Source: JABDBL01 sp963845445
GTDB lineage: Bacteria > Cyanobacteriota > Vampirovibrionia > Obscuribacterales > Obscuribacteraceae
DNA length: 64,000 bases
NCBI GenBank assembly: GCA_963845445.1
Contig: CAWJSE010000003.1
Location: 744,001 to 808,000, forward strand
Direction: 5' to 3'
The notes beneath the pieces were generated by a model, which did no database searches, was not told the DNA's origin, and saw only the letters and a program-made list of their open reading frames with translations. Numbering within the stretch: position 1 is the stretch's first letter; every line of letters starts with the position of its first letter. Both the position numbers and the translations under genes were made by a program. Below are positions 1 to 8,923 of this stretch, piece by piece.

Positions 1-552
1 AGTATTCGTCAAATTCTCAGTAGGCGAGTGCAAAAAGGTCATCCTGCAGCATCGGGTGAAGAACTCAAGCCGGCTGCTTTTCAAAGGTTTCTTAATACCG
101 AGCTCATAGAACTGAAAGCCGAGATGAATAATCTTGTCACAGACGTCCTTAAGCGCGACCGAGCAATTGATGCTCTCACTGAGGCAATAAACGACTATAA
201 GGTCGATGATAAAAGAACACCCAATACATTTGCGTTAGATTTAAAAGATGACAGGCTCAAAACCCCTTCGGAACTTGCTTACGATTTAGCAAAGCCTGGC
301 ATAACGGCCGAAAAGGCAGAAAAACTGGTTAAAGCATTCATAGGCGCTAAAGCCGAAAAAGAATTAGAATCCAAGGGCATTCTAAAAACTGATACTCCCG
401 CTAACAGAGCTGAATTAGTTAGAATTCTCAATAGAGAAGTGGCTGCTGCGCAAGGCGCTTTAAACGCTCCTTTCGCTGCTCTCGCTGCTCCGGCTACTCC
501 TCCCACGCCTATACCAGCCGCTATAAAAGATACGGGCCTTAAAAGCATGTGA
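1..552 (+). pseudogene. 5'-truncated upstream part of the giant repeat protein (frameshifted from the next ORF)
   Basis: The reading frame is open from the left edge of the window to the stop at 550-552, so the true start lies outside. The visible part is helical and Ala/Lys/Glu-rich and ends in a Pro/Ala linker. Its last codons read ..IKDTGLKSM-stop. Deleting one A from the AAAA run at 541-544 would instead continue ..GLKACEQAGKFNVDAG and run into the frame of the 602-8899 ORF. The segment ACEQAG..ELY resembles the ends of the 122-aa repeats downstream (ACGVDLPHEVY). I therefore read this as the N-terminal part of the same gene, split by a real or sequencing-derived 1-nt insertion. Function is unknown. 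Confidence 0.6.
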
Positions 553-601
553 ACAAGCAGGCAAATTCAACGTTGACGCTGGTATATCACCAGAGCTGTA
601 T

Positions 602-3600
602 GTGGCAGGGCTAAGAGGAAAAGGTTCGGCAGCCCCAGTAGATGAATCATGGGGAATCGGGACAACCCTGAATAATATTTTTAATCCAATATCGCTTCCC
701 AGCTGGTCCGATAGTTCTTCTGGATGGACGTACGCAGGCAAATGGATAGGGAAAGCAGTAGGTACTTATCTTGAGCGAAGCGCCATCGCTGCAATCGGGT
801 ATCGTCTTATCGATGGGCAAGGTAGGCTAGAAGCCCTTCGCACGGGTTTCATCAAACACGGCTCGCCTCTAGTAACCCGCTGGGCATTTATGAGAGAGTT
901 TGCAAGACGATGTGAGAACGAACCTACCCCAGTCCCAATTGCCACCCCCGAAGACCGTCAACGCAGCCGAATAACGGCGTCAATAATCGTTAATGAAATG
1001 AGGAATGAGCAGGTCTGGCAAGACAGGCTTGGTTCAGGAACCTGGGAAGAGTTGTTAGGATGGAACAATGGACTAATAGATAGAAGAATACGGAATCAAT
1101 TTAGACCCACAGCTCCAATTTCAGACGCCGACCTCAACAATAGCAGAGCGGCTATTAGGAGAAGCTTCTATGACACTGCATTTGGTGATGTGGATATAAG
1201 AGGTAGGCTAAACCTGAATGGACTAGCTTGTCCTGAAGCGGGTTTACCGCCAATAACGCATGGCATGAGAGCAAGAGAACTTCAAGAGGCAGTGCATGAA
1301 GCCCATCGGCGATATACGCGTAACAGATATAGGACTCCCTCAGGCGAAGTAGAATTTCAAAATTTTGTAAACGAAGTGGACAGAATAGCTAGTCGAAATC
1401 CTGAAGCTTTAGCTGCTCCTATTATCGCTCAAATGCATAATGGTGCTAACATAACTCCACGCCCGGGTCAAAAAACAAATGCAGAACTGCGTATCTCTCA
1501 AGACATAAGACACCTTATTACCACTAATACCGACCCAGATGATAACAGGCTTCTCCTCCAAGACGAACTAGAAACCGCCAGTGAGGTCGAATGCGCTGGC
1601 GTTCCTCCCACTCCAGATGAACTAGCTAGAATCGAAGTTCTCATTGATGCTATAGAGAACCCTAACCCAAGGACCAGATTAGTCTTGAGGCCGAACGAGC
1701 TAGACAATCGGGCTGCTGTCTGGCGACGCAATAATATAATCACCGGCGATCAGAGACCGAATCACAATGATGCTGTCGTAGCAAGAATGCAACACATTAC
1801 TGAGCATGAAATATTGACATTACCCGCCGGCAGCAGAGTTGAAGACGTAGTTAGATACTTAAACACTCGCATGGCCAGGTTAGGAGACAGGCCCCCTCCG
1901 GTAGAAAGAGATGCTATAAGAGATCTGTTAGATCAACGCTGGGCTAACCCCCAAGCAGCTAGACAAGGATCGGCACTTCAGCACGCAGAACGCGACCTCA
2001 ATAGGGTCGTGACCCAAATAGACATGACCGTAGCTAAAAGAGCTCGTGCTGTTGATTTAGGGACCCGCGTTTTGGATGGACGTGAAATTGTTCCTATCGG
2101 TGCTACAGTGGCGGAATACTTGCCTGTAATCGAAAGAGCTCATGCCGCATACTTAGGTACTAACCCTACAATTCAAGAAGAGATAGACGCTTTTAGAGAC
2201 TATGTAACCGAGTGGAGAGAATTAGCCAGAACTAACGGTTCTGACCTTGCCATCCGCCGCATCATGGCAGAGTTGGGTCGCCCCGGTGCATTACATGCTG
2301 ATCCGCACGAAGTCACTTTGTCGATAACTCGAAACCACGGTGCTCGTCTTGGTATTGCGGAACGGCTTGATGCCCTAACCGGTTTTACAAGACAAAGCAC
2401 AGCCGCTCATTGCGCAGAAATGCTTACCGGCAGAGGAACAGGCATTAGAAGTGCACTTCTGGGCAGTAATATAAGCGCATTACACACCGCAGGCGGTGAT
2501 GCTCGTCTTAGAGAAACCTTAATAGATGCTGATGCTTGCACTCAGTATGCCAATGATATCTCAAAAATGCCGCAGAATGAAATTTACAGAACCAATGGTC
2601 AAAATTCAGGCAGAGTCGCCTATAACCATACTGATCTCGTTCAAGCCAGAGTAGAGGAAATCAATGAGCATATTTTAGATCCCTTAACCAGGGGAACAGG
2701 ACGAAATGGACAGGTGCTTGTAGACGAGATAAACAGGCGACTTGGACCTCTAAGAAACACAGGCGATCAAGTAGAATTTGATGCTCTAACCGAGTTGCAA
2801 GGAACCTGGAACCCTCGCAGAAACCAGCCAGCAGAGCCGTTTATGGATGATGTTCTGGGTATACTTCGAACACCGCCTGATATAGCGGGAGAAGTTGTAC
2901 GCCATGCAAGAGCGCTAGGCACCCAAATTCTAGATGGTACTATACCTGTCGAAGCCGGCATTACCAATGAACGCTATGTTGATATAGTCGTAGATGCGCA
3001 AACACGCTTTCTCGCCACTGGGCCAAACCAACAAGCGATTGATGCCTACGCTGCATACGTTCAAAGAGTGCGAGCGCGAGCCACGCGTGAACCTAACGGT
3101 CTTGCCGTCCCTCATATGATGGCAGACATGGGTCGCGGTGGTGAAGTAATCATAGATGGAGTTGATCTAGCGATAACTAGACGCGGAGGTATCGCTCAAC
3201 AACTCGATAGCCGACGCGATTTTACGACAGGCAGCAATCGTGCACAGTGCATCGACTTGCTTACCGGTAGAGGAACACCACCTGGTCTTAGAACAACCAT
3301 ATTAAGCGCCAACATTGGCGATTTAGCACGTCGCTCAGGTGGTACTGCTAATGTGAGGGCTGCTTTAGTTGATGCTGAGGCTTGTGTTCAATATGCAAAT
3401 GCTCTGCCACAAACGGACATTTACAGACATGTCGGCCGAGATTCAGGTAGAGTACTTACTGACCACGGCGATCGAGTTAGAGATAGAATAGACGCCTTAA
3501 CGAGAGCCCCTGTAGACCGCTTAAGCAGAACGGGGAATGGGCAAGCTATAGTAACCGAGATCGACCGGCAACTCGGGCTTTTAGGTACTAAACCAAATCA

Positions 3601-6600
3601 GGTTGAATTCGATGCTCTAAACGAGCTGCGTGCTTTCTGGAACGCACCAGAGCGCAGAGATAGGCCAGCGGGGCCTGTTGTAGATAATATCCTGCGACCA
3701 TTAGCACCAGTTGTTGAGGTTCAAGCAAGTGCTACAGAAATAATCAGAGCCAGGCAAGAACTAAGAGCTCAACTTGCGACTACAGCTAATAATGCAGATA
3801 CTCGTTGGGACGCTGTTGTGACAGAACTTGAAACTTTTCGGGATGCTCTCCCCCTCGATAATCCTGCGGGCTCTGGTATACCGGATGCTAACTGGCAGTC
3901 TGCATGGAGAAGTGCTGTAGGTTCAGAATTACAGCATGCTATAGATGCTAGAAATACTGCCCGCACCAGCCATACTATTATCAACGCCAGAATGAGCACT
4001 ACTGGTGAGACTTATCCTCAAGCTGCTAAAGGGGTGGGTTGTGAGCTACCTTACGAACGTTATACAAGCAATATCATTGCTGCCGCTGCCGACTCACGTC
4101 CATCTTTCGATAATATCGCTCGAGCTACTGAAACTATTAAATCTGACCTTAAGACAAATGCTAAACCCACTACTTCCTGGCGCGAGGTTGTCTCTCGCTT
4201 GACCGCTATGGAAAAAGCTTCCCCTCCACCTGCTCCTAATGGTACTTCCCCTGCCGCCTGGGAAGCTGCATACAAGGCTGCTGTCGCTACTGAACTTGCT
4301 GAAGCTAATTCTGCCCTTCAAGCCTACAACACTCAATCTCGCAATATCCGTGAACGCGTCTCCACTAAAGGTGAAACTGAAGCCCAAGCCGCTAAAGCTT
4401 GTGGTGTTGACCTTCCTCATGAAGTCTACACCAGCACCCCTGTCCCTGGCCCTGCCGACTCTCGCCCTTCTTTCGATGACATCACTAAAGCTACTGAAAC
4501 TATTAAATCTGACCTTAAAAATAATGCTAAATCTACTACCTCCTGGCGCGAGGTTGTCTCTCGCTTGACCGCTCTTGAAAAAGCTACTCCGCCTGCTGCT
4601 CCTAATGGTACTTCCCCTGCCGCCTGGGAAGCTGCATACAAGGCTGCTGTCGCTACTGAACTTGCTGAAGCTAATTCTGCCCTTCAAGCCTACAACACTC
4701 AATCTCGCAATATCCGTGAACGCGTCTCCACTAAAGGTGAAACTGAAGCCCAAGCCGCTAAAGCTTGTGGTGTTGACCTTCCTCATGAAGTCTACACCAG
4801 CACCCCTGTCCCTGGCCCTGCCGACTCTCGCCCTTCTTTCGATGACATCACTAAAGCTACTGAAACTATTAAAACTGACCTTAAAAATAATGCTAAATCT
4901 ACTACCTCCTGGCGCGAGGTTGTCTCTCGCTTGACCGCACTTGAAAAAGCTACTCCGCCTGCTGCTCCTAATGGTACTTCCCCTGCCGCCTGGGAAGCTG
5001 CATACAAGGCTGCTGTCGCTACTGAACTTGCTGAAGCTAATTCTGCCCTTCAAGCCTACAACACTCAATCTCGCAATATCCGTGAACGCGTCTCCACTAA
5101 AGGTGAAACTGAAGCCCAAGCTGCTAAAGCTTGTGGTGTTGACCTTCCTCACGAAGTCTACACCAGCACCCCTGTCCCTGGCCCTGCCGACTCTCGCCCT
5201 TCTTTCGATGACATCACTAAAGCTACTGAAACTATTAAAACCGACCTTAAAAATAATGCTAAACCCACTACCTCCTGGCGCGAAGTTGTCTCTCGCTTGA
5301 CCGCTCTTGAAAAAGCTACTCCGCCTGCTGCTCCTAATGGTACTTCCCCTGCCGCCTGGGAAGCTGCATACAAGGCTGCTGTCGCTACTGAACTTGCTGA
5401 AGCTAATTCTGCCCTTCAAGCCTACAACACTCAATCTCGCAATATCCGTGAACGCGTCTCCACTAAAGGTGAAACTGAAGCCCAAGCCGCTAAAGCTTGT
5501 GGTGTTGACCTTCCTCATGAAGTCTACACCAGCACCCCTGTCCCTGGCCCTGCCGACTCTCGCCCTTCTTTCGATGACATCACTAAAGCTACTGAAACTA
5601 TTAAAACCGACCTTAAAAATAATGCTAAACCCACTACCTCCTGGCGCGAGGTTGTCTCTCGCTTGACCGCTCTTGAAAAAGCTACTCCGCCTGCTGCTCC
5701 TAATGGTACTTCCCCTGCCGCCTGGGAAGCTGCATACAAGGCTGCTGTCGCTACTGAACTTGCTGAAGCTAATTCTGCCCTTCAAGCCTACAACACTCAA
5801 TCTCGCAATATCCGTGAACGCGTCTCCACTAAAGGTGAAACCGAAGCCCAAGCCGCTAAAGCTTGTGGTGTTGACCTTCCTCATGAAGTCTACACCAGCA
5901 CCCCTGTCCCTGGCCCTGCCGACTCTCGCCCTTCTTTCGATGACATCACTAAAGCTACTGAAACTATTAAATCTGACCTTAAAAATAATGCTAAATCTAC
6001 TACCTCATGGCGTGAAGTTGTCTCTCGCTTAACCGCACTTGAAAAAGCTACTCCGCCTGCTGCTCCTAATGGTACTTCCCCTGCCGCCTGGGAAGCTGCA
6101 TACAAGGCTGCTGTCGCTACTGAACTTGCTGAAGCTAATTCTGCCCTTCAAGCCTACAACACTCAATCTCGCAATATCCGTGAACGCGTCTCCACTAAAG
6201 GTGAAACTGAAGCCCAAGCCGCTAAAGCTTGTGGTGTTGACCTTCCTCATGAAGTCTACACCAGCACCCCTGTCCCTGGCCCTGCCGACTCTCGCCCTTC
6301 TTTCGATGACATCACTAAAGCTACTGAAACTATTAAAACCGACCTTAAAAATAATGCTAAACCCACTACCTCCTGGCGCGAGGTTGTCTCTCGCTTGACC
6401 GCACTTGAAAAAGCTACTCCGCCTGCTGCTCCTAATGGCACCTCCCCTGCCGCCTGGGAAGCTGCATACAAGGCTGCTGTCGCTACTGAACTTGCTGAAG
6501 CTAATTCTGCCCTTCAAGCCTACAACACTCAATCTCGCAATATCCGTGAACGCGTCTCCACTAAAGGTGAAACCGAAGCCCAAGCCGCTAAAGCTTGTGG

Positions 6601-8899
6601 TGTTGACCTTCCTCATGAAGTCTACACCAGCACCCCTGTCCCTGGCCCTGCCGACTCTCGTCCTTCTTTCGATGACATCACTAAAGCTACTGAAACTATT
6701 AAATCTGACCTTAAAAATAATGCTAAACCCACTACCTCCTGGCGCGAGGTTGTCTCTCGCTTGACCGCTCTTGAAAAAGCTACTCCGCCTGCTGCTCCTA
6801 ATGGTACTTCCCCTGCCGCCTGGGAAGCTGCATACAAGGCTGCTGTCGCTACTGAACTTGCTGAAGCTAATTCTGCCCTTCAAGCCTACAACACTCAATC
6901 TCGCAATATCCGTGAACGCGTCTCCACTAAAGGTGAAACTGAAGCCCAAGCCGCTAAAGCTTGTGGTGTTGACCTTCCTCATGAAGTCTACACCAGCACC
7001 CCTGTCCCTGGCCCTGCCGACTCTCGTCATGGGATCAAGGAAATGGATGCAGCCGATAAGCATTTGCGAACAGAAATTGAAAAGGTAATTAGTGGCGAAA
7101 ATGCCCCTTGGACTGAAGTTGTAAAACGTTTAGAACGTATTAAAGAAGTGGAACCACCTGCTACTCCTGCCAGTATGGTTGAAGGTGCCTGGCAGGCTGC
7201 CTGGCGCAAAGCTGTAGAGACAGAATTAGAATACGCAAAGGCTGCCAAAGTTATAGTCGATAACAAACAAGCCGCCATTCAAACTCAGATGACGAAGCAC
7301 AGTCAGGACTATGCCCAAGCAGCAAGAGCTCTGAATATTGAACTACCGCATGGACATTATGCTGATGCAGCTGTAAGAGATCAAGTAGAAGCAGAGCGCC
7401 TAAGGCAAGAAGCAGAAGCAAGAATCAGCAGACATATTAACGAAGCAGAATATAGATACCTCAAAACCGGACAAGCTGATGGACTTCCTTTGTTCAGTGA
7501 CACAGAAGGTTGGAAAGCTCTAGCTTATCAGACAGGGCAGGATTATCGTGTGCTCAGCGAAAGCAAACAAAGCAATCCCGAAAAAATGGAAGCCCTGCAA
7601 AGAATGCAAAGATACTATGAAGGGGAGCATCAAATTGCGGCGCTGCGTAACAAAATAATCGAAGAAGTTAGCACTGAGTTAGGACATACGGGTGCTGCCA
7701 ATGCTCTCGATGGAAACGATCCTAACGACTTTGTGGAAGTTCAAAGAAAAGTACAAGAAAAAGTGAACACACTAGATGATGGTTCTGCTAAGACAGAAAT
7801 GCAAGCACTTTGCGATCGAATCACCGAGCAGCCCGGCTTAACTCCGAGGGAAGTAATTCGAAACTTACAAAGCGATGCCAGTCCCGCAGCTACTTTTGCC
7901 AGATTTTTCGATCCGGCAGGAGTTCTAAGAGATGAATTCATCGATACAACTACAGGAGAATGTGCCGTTGAACCAGTTAATCAAATGACAGAAACAGGTG
8001 AGGGTGCCTTTAATGATGTGCGAGCAAAACTGAAAGCAAAAATAGATAATTACATTCCGAAAAACGAACAAGAAGAACGCATAAAGAGACAACTGGAAAG
8101 ATTCTATGAAAATTTGACTTTTGAACCAGGCAAAACTCCTGAGCAGAAGATATTTGAATTACATCAAGGCACTCCTGGCGATATGGTCGCTAATACTCGC
8201 CCCAGTGCTGGTCATTTGAAAGTGCAAGAATATCTTTGGAAAAACAAAGTAGACAGAGCAGATAGAGGCTCAACTACAAATCTGTACTTAGATGATCAAG
8301 GAGTAAGAGATGCCGTAAAGCTACACTTCGAAGAAGAAGCGGCCAAAGTTACTGATCCTGCTCTAGCTGCGTTCAAACAAGAATTGAAAGATATCGGCGA
8401 CCGTATTCAAAATAGCAACGGCAGGGTAATTGATGCTTTAGCTAGAGAGGCAAACTTGTCTATAGATCCCGCTAGTGATTTCCGCAATAGAGCTATTGTT
8501 CTTCAACACATACTCGATACAAAACCTGGTGAAAGAATTATTCTCACAGAAAGAGGTTTTGTAAAAGAAGGTGCCCAGAATCCTTTGTCTGAGTTAGACA
8601 TTGTTAAAATGTTCGAAAAGGAAATCAAACACAAATTTGATAAAGAAAATGATTCCGTGAGAAAAGAACAATTGGGCAAGGAACTCAATGCTTTTGAGGA
8701 GATGAAAGAAATTCTCACTAGCAGGGATAACGTTGCGAAAGACTTCGCTAAAAAACAAATTCGGGAATATGCTCAAGCTCGATGGGCGAATGACATTGCT
8801 GAGTTGAGAGAATTCCACGAAGGCAAGCGCGGTGGTAAAGGAGCCTTCTTCCTCATGTTTGGTCAACACCTAACTGAATTTGTATTGAGCGCTTTCTAG
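602..8899 (+). CDS. Giant repeat-containing protein, function unknown (main part)
   Basis: This is an uninterrupted 2,765-codon frame using a GTG at 602. The frame is in fact open from about 527, so the GTG is probably internal and the gene joins the preceding truncated ORF. Order of parts: an N-terminal region; two diverged repeats of about 285 aa (roughly bases 2030-2890 and 2890-3720) that share LTGRG, D[AC]xxQYAN and VEFDAL motifs; one degenerate and eight near-identical 122-aa repeats to base 7018; one more degenerate unit; then about 500 residues of charged helical sequence. No catalytic motif, signal peptide or clear membrane span was seen. The next giant gene starts 25 bp downstream on the same strand, suggesting one transcript. 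A large structural or surface-related role is only a guess. Confidence 0.85.
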   Translation: MAGLRGKGSAAPVDESWGIGTTLNNIFNPISLPSWSDSSSGWTYAGKWIGKAVGTYLERSAIAAIGYRLIDGQGRLEALRTGFIKHGSPLVTRWAFMREFARRCENEPTPVPIATPEDRQRSRITASIIVNEMRNEQVWQDRLGSGTWEELLGWNNGLIDRRIRNQFRPTAPISDADLNNSRAAIRRSFYDTAFGDVDIRGRLNLNGLACPEAGLPPITHGMRARELQEAVHEAHRRYTRNRYRTPSGEVEFQNFVNEVDRIASRNPEALAAPIIAQMHNGANITPRPGQKTNAELRISQDIRHLITTNTDPDDNRLLLQDELETASEVECAGVPPTPDELARIEVLIDAIENPNPRTRLVLRPNELDNRAAVWRRNNIITGDQRPNHNDAVVARMQHITEHEILTLPAGSRVEDVVRYLNTRMARLGDRPPPVERDAIRDLLDQRWANPQAARQGSALQHAERDLNRVVTQIDMTVAKRARAVDLGTRVLDGREIVPIGATVAEYLPVIERAHAAYLGTNPTIQEEIDAFRDYVTEWRELARTNGSDLAIRRIMAELGRPGALHADPHEVTLSITRNHGARLGIAERLDALTGFTRQSTAAHCAEMLTGRGTGIRSALLGSNISALHTAGGDARLRETLIDADACTQYANDISKMPQNEIYRTNGQNSGRVAYNHTDLVQARVEEINEHILDPLTRGTGRNGQVLVDEINRRLGPLRNTGDQVEFDALTELQGTWNPRRNQPAEPFMDDVLGILRTPPDIAGEVVRHARALGTQILDGTIPVEAGITNERYVDIVVDAQTRFLATGPNQQAIDAYAAYVQRVRARATREPNGLAVPHMMADMGRGGEVIIDGVDLAITRRGGIAQQLDSRRDFTTGSNRAQCIDLLTGRGTPPGLRTTILSANIGDLARRSGGTANVRAALVDAEACVQYANALPQTDIYRHVGRDSGRVLTDHGDRVRDRIDALTRAPVDRLSRTGNGQAIVTEIDRQLGLLGTKPNQVEFDALNELRAFWNAPERRDRPAGPVVDNILRPLAPVVEVQASATEIIRARQELRAQLATTANNADTRWDAVVTELETFRDALPLDNPAGSGIPDANWQSAWRSAVGSELQHAIDARNTARTSHTIINARMSTTGETYPQAAKGVGCELPYERYTSNIIAAAADSRPSFDNIARATETIKSDLKTNAKPTTSWREVVSRLTAMEKASPPPAPNGTSPAAWEAAYKAAVATELAEANSALQAYNTQSRNIRERVSTKGETEAQAAKACGVDLPHEVYTSTPVPGPADSRPSFDDITKATETIKSDLKNNAKSTTSWREVVSRLTALEKATPPAAPNGTSPAAWEAAYKAAVATELAEANSALQAYNTQSRNIRERVSTKGETEAQAAKACGVDLPHEVYTSTPVPGPADSRPSFDDITKATETIKTDLKNNAKSTTSWREVVSRLTALEKATPPAAPNGTSPAAWEAAYKAAVATELAEANSALQAYNTQSRNIRERVSTKGETEAQAAKACGVDLPHEVYTSTPVPGPADSRPSFDDITKATETIKTDLKNNAKPTTSWREVVSRLTALEKATPPAAPNGTSPAAWEAAYKAAVATELAEANSALQAYNTQSRNIRERVSTKGETEAQAAKACGVDLPHEVYTSTPVPGPADSRPSFDDITKATETIKTDLKNNAKPTTSWREVVSRLTALEKATPPAAPNGTSPAAWEAAYKAAVATELAEANSALQAYNTQSRNIRERVSTKGETEAQAAKACGVDLPHEVYTSTPVPGPADSRPSFDDITKATETIKSDLKNNAKSTTSWREVVSRLTALEKATPPAAPNGTSPAAWEAAYKAAVATELAEANSALQAYNTQSRNIRERVSTKGETEAQAAKACGVDLPHEVYTSTPVPGPADSRPSFDDITKATETIKTDLKNNAKPTTSWREVVSRLTALEKATPPAAPNGTSPAAWEAAYKAAVATELAEANSALQAYNTQSRNIRERVSTKGETEAQAAKACGVDLPHEVYTSTPVPGPADSRPSFDDITKATETIKSDLKNNAKPTTSWREVVSRLTALEKATPPAAPNGTSPAAWEAAYKAAVATELAEANSALQAYNTQSRNIRERVSTKGETEAQAAKACGVDLPHEVYTSTPVPGPADSRHGIKEMDAADKHLRTEIEKVISGENAPWTEVVKRLERIKEVEPPATPASMVEGAWQAAWRKAVETELEYAKAAKVIVDNKQAAIQTQMTKHSQDYAQAARALNIELPHGHYADAAVRDQVEAERLRQEAEARISRHINEAEYRYLKTGQADGLPLFSDTEGWKALAYQTGQDYRVLSESKQSNPEKMEALQRMQRYYEGEHQIAALRNKIIEEVSTELGHTGAANALDGNDPNDFVEVQRKVQEKVNTLDDGSAKTEMQALCDRITEQPGLTPREVIRNLQSDASPAATFARFFDPAGVLRDEFIDTTTGECAVEPVNQMTETGEGAFNDVRAKLKAKIDNYIPKNEQEERIKRQLERFYENLTFEPGKTPEQKIFELHQGTPGDMVANTRPSAGHLKVQEYLWKNKVDRADRGSTTNLYLDDQGVRDAVKLHFEEEAAKVTDPALAAFKQELKDIGDRIQNSNGRVIDALAREANLSIDPASDFRNRAIVLQHILDTKPGERIILTERGFVKEGAQNPLSELDIVKMFEKEIKHKFDKENDSVRKEQLGKELNAFEEMKEILTSRDNVAKDFAKKQIREYAQARWANDIAELREFHEGKRGGKGAFFLMFGQHLTEFVLSAF
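4091..7018 (+). repeat. Eight tandem 366-bp in-frame repeats
   Basis: Units begin at 4091, 4457, 4823, 5189, 5555, 5921, 6287 and 6653, exactly 366 bp (122 codons) apart. The first unit is visibly diverged; the other seven differ by only a few bases each. Each starts with the codons for DSRPSFDDITKATETIK and ends in the linker TSTPVPGPA. Diverged single units flank the array (about 3725-4090 and 7019-7380), so the array arose by local amplification or was homogenised by recombination. The composition leaves the opposite strand free of stops, creating long false antisense ORFs. Confidence 0.97.
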
Positions 8900-8923
8900 G
8901 CTCAATGCCTTGAGCAGGTTTAT

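Noticed and set aside
4094..5884. 596-codon antisense ORF across the tandem repeats
   Set aside because: It exists only because the identical repeats lack stops on the opposite strand; it has low-complexity Ser/Phe/Arg composition, no ribosome-binding site and no independent start.
4091..7018. CRISPR array
   Set aside because: The repeat is 366 bp, in frame, contiguous and without spacers; it is a protein-coding tandem repeat.
6029..7063. 344-codon antisense ORF across the last repeats
   Set aside because: Same cause as above: periodic shadow of the 366-bp repeats.
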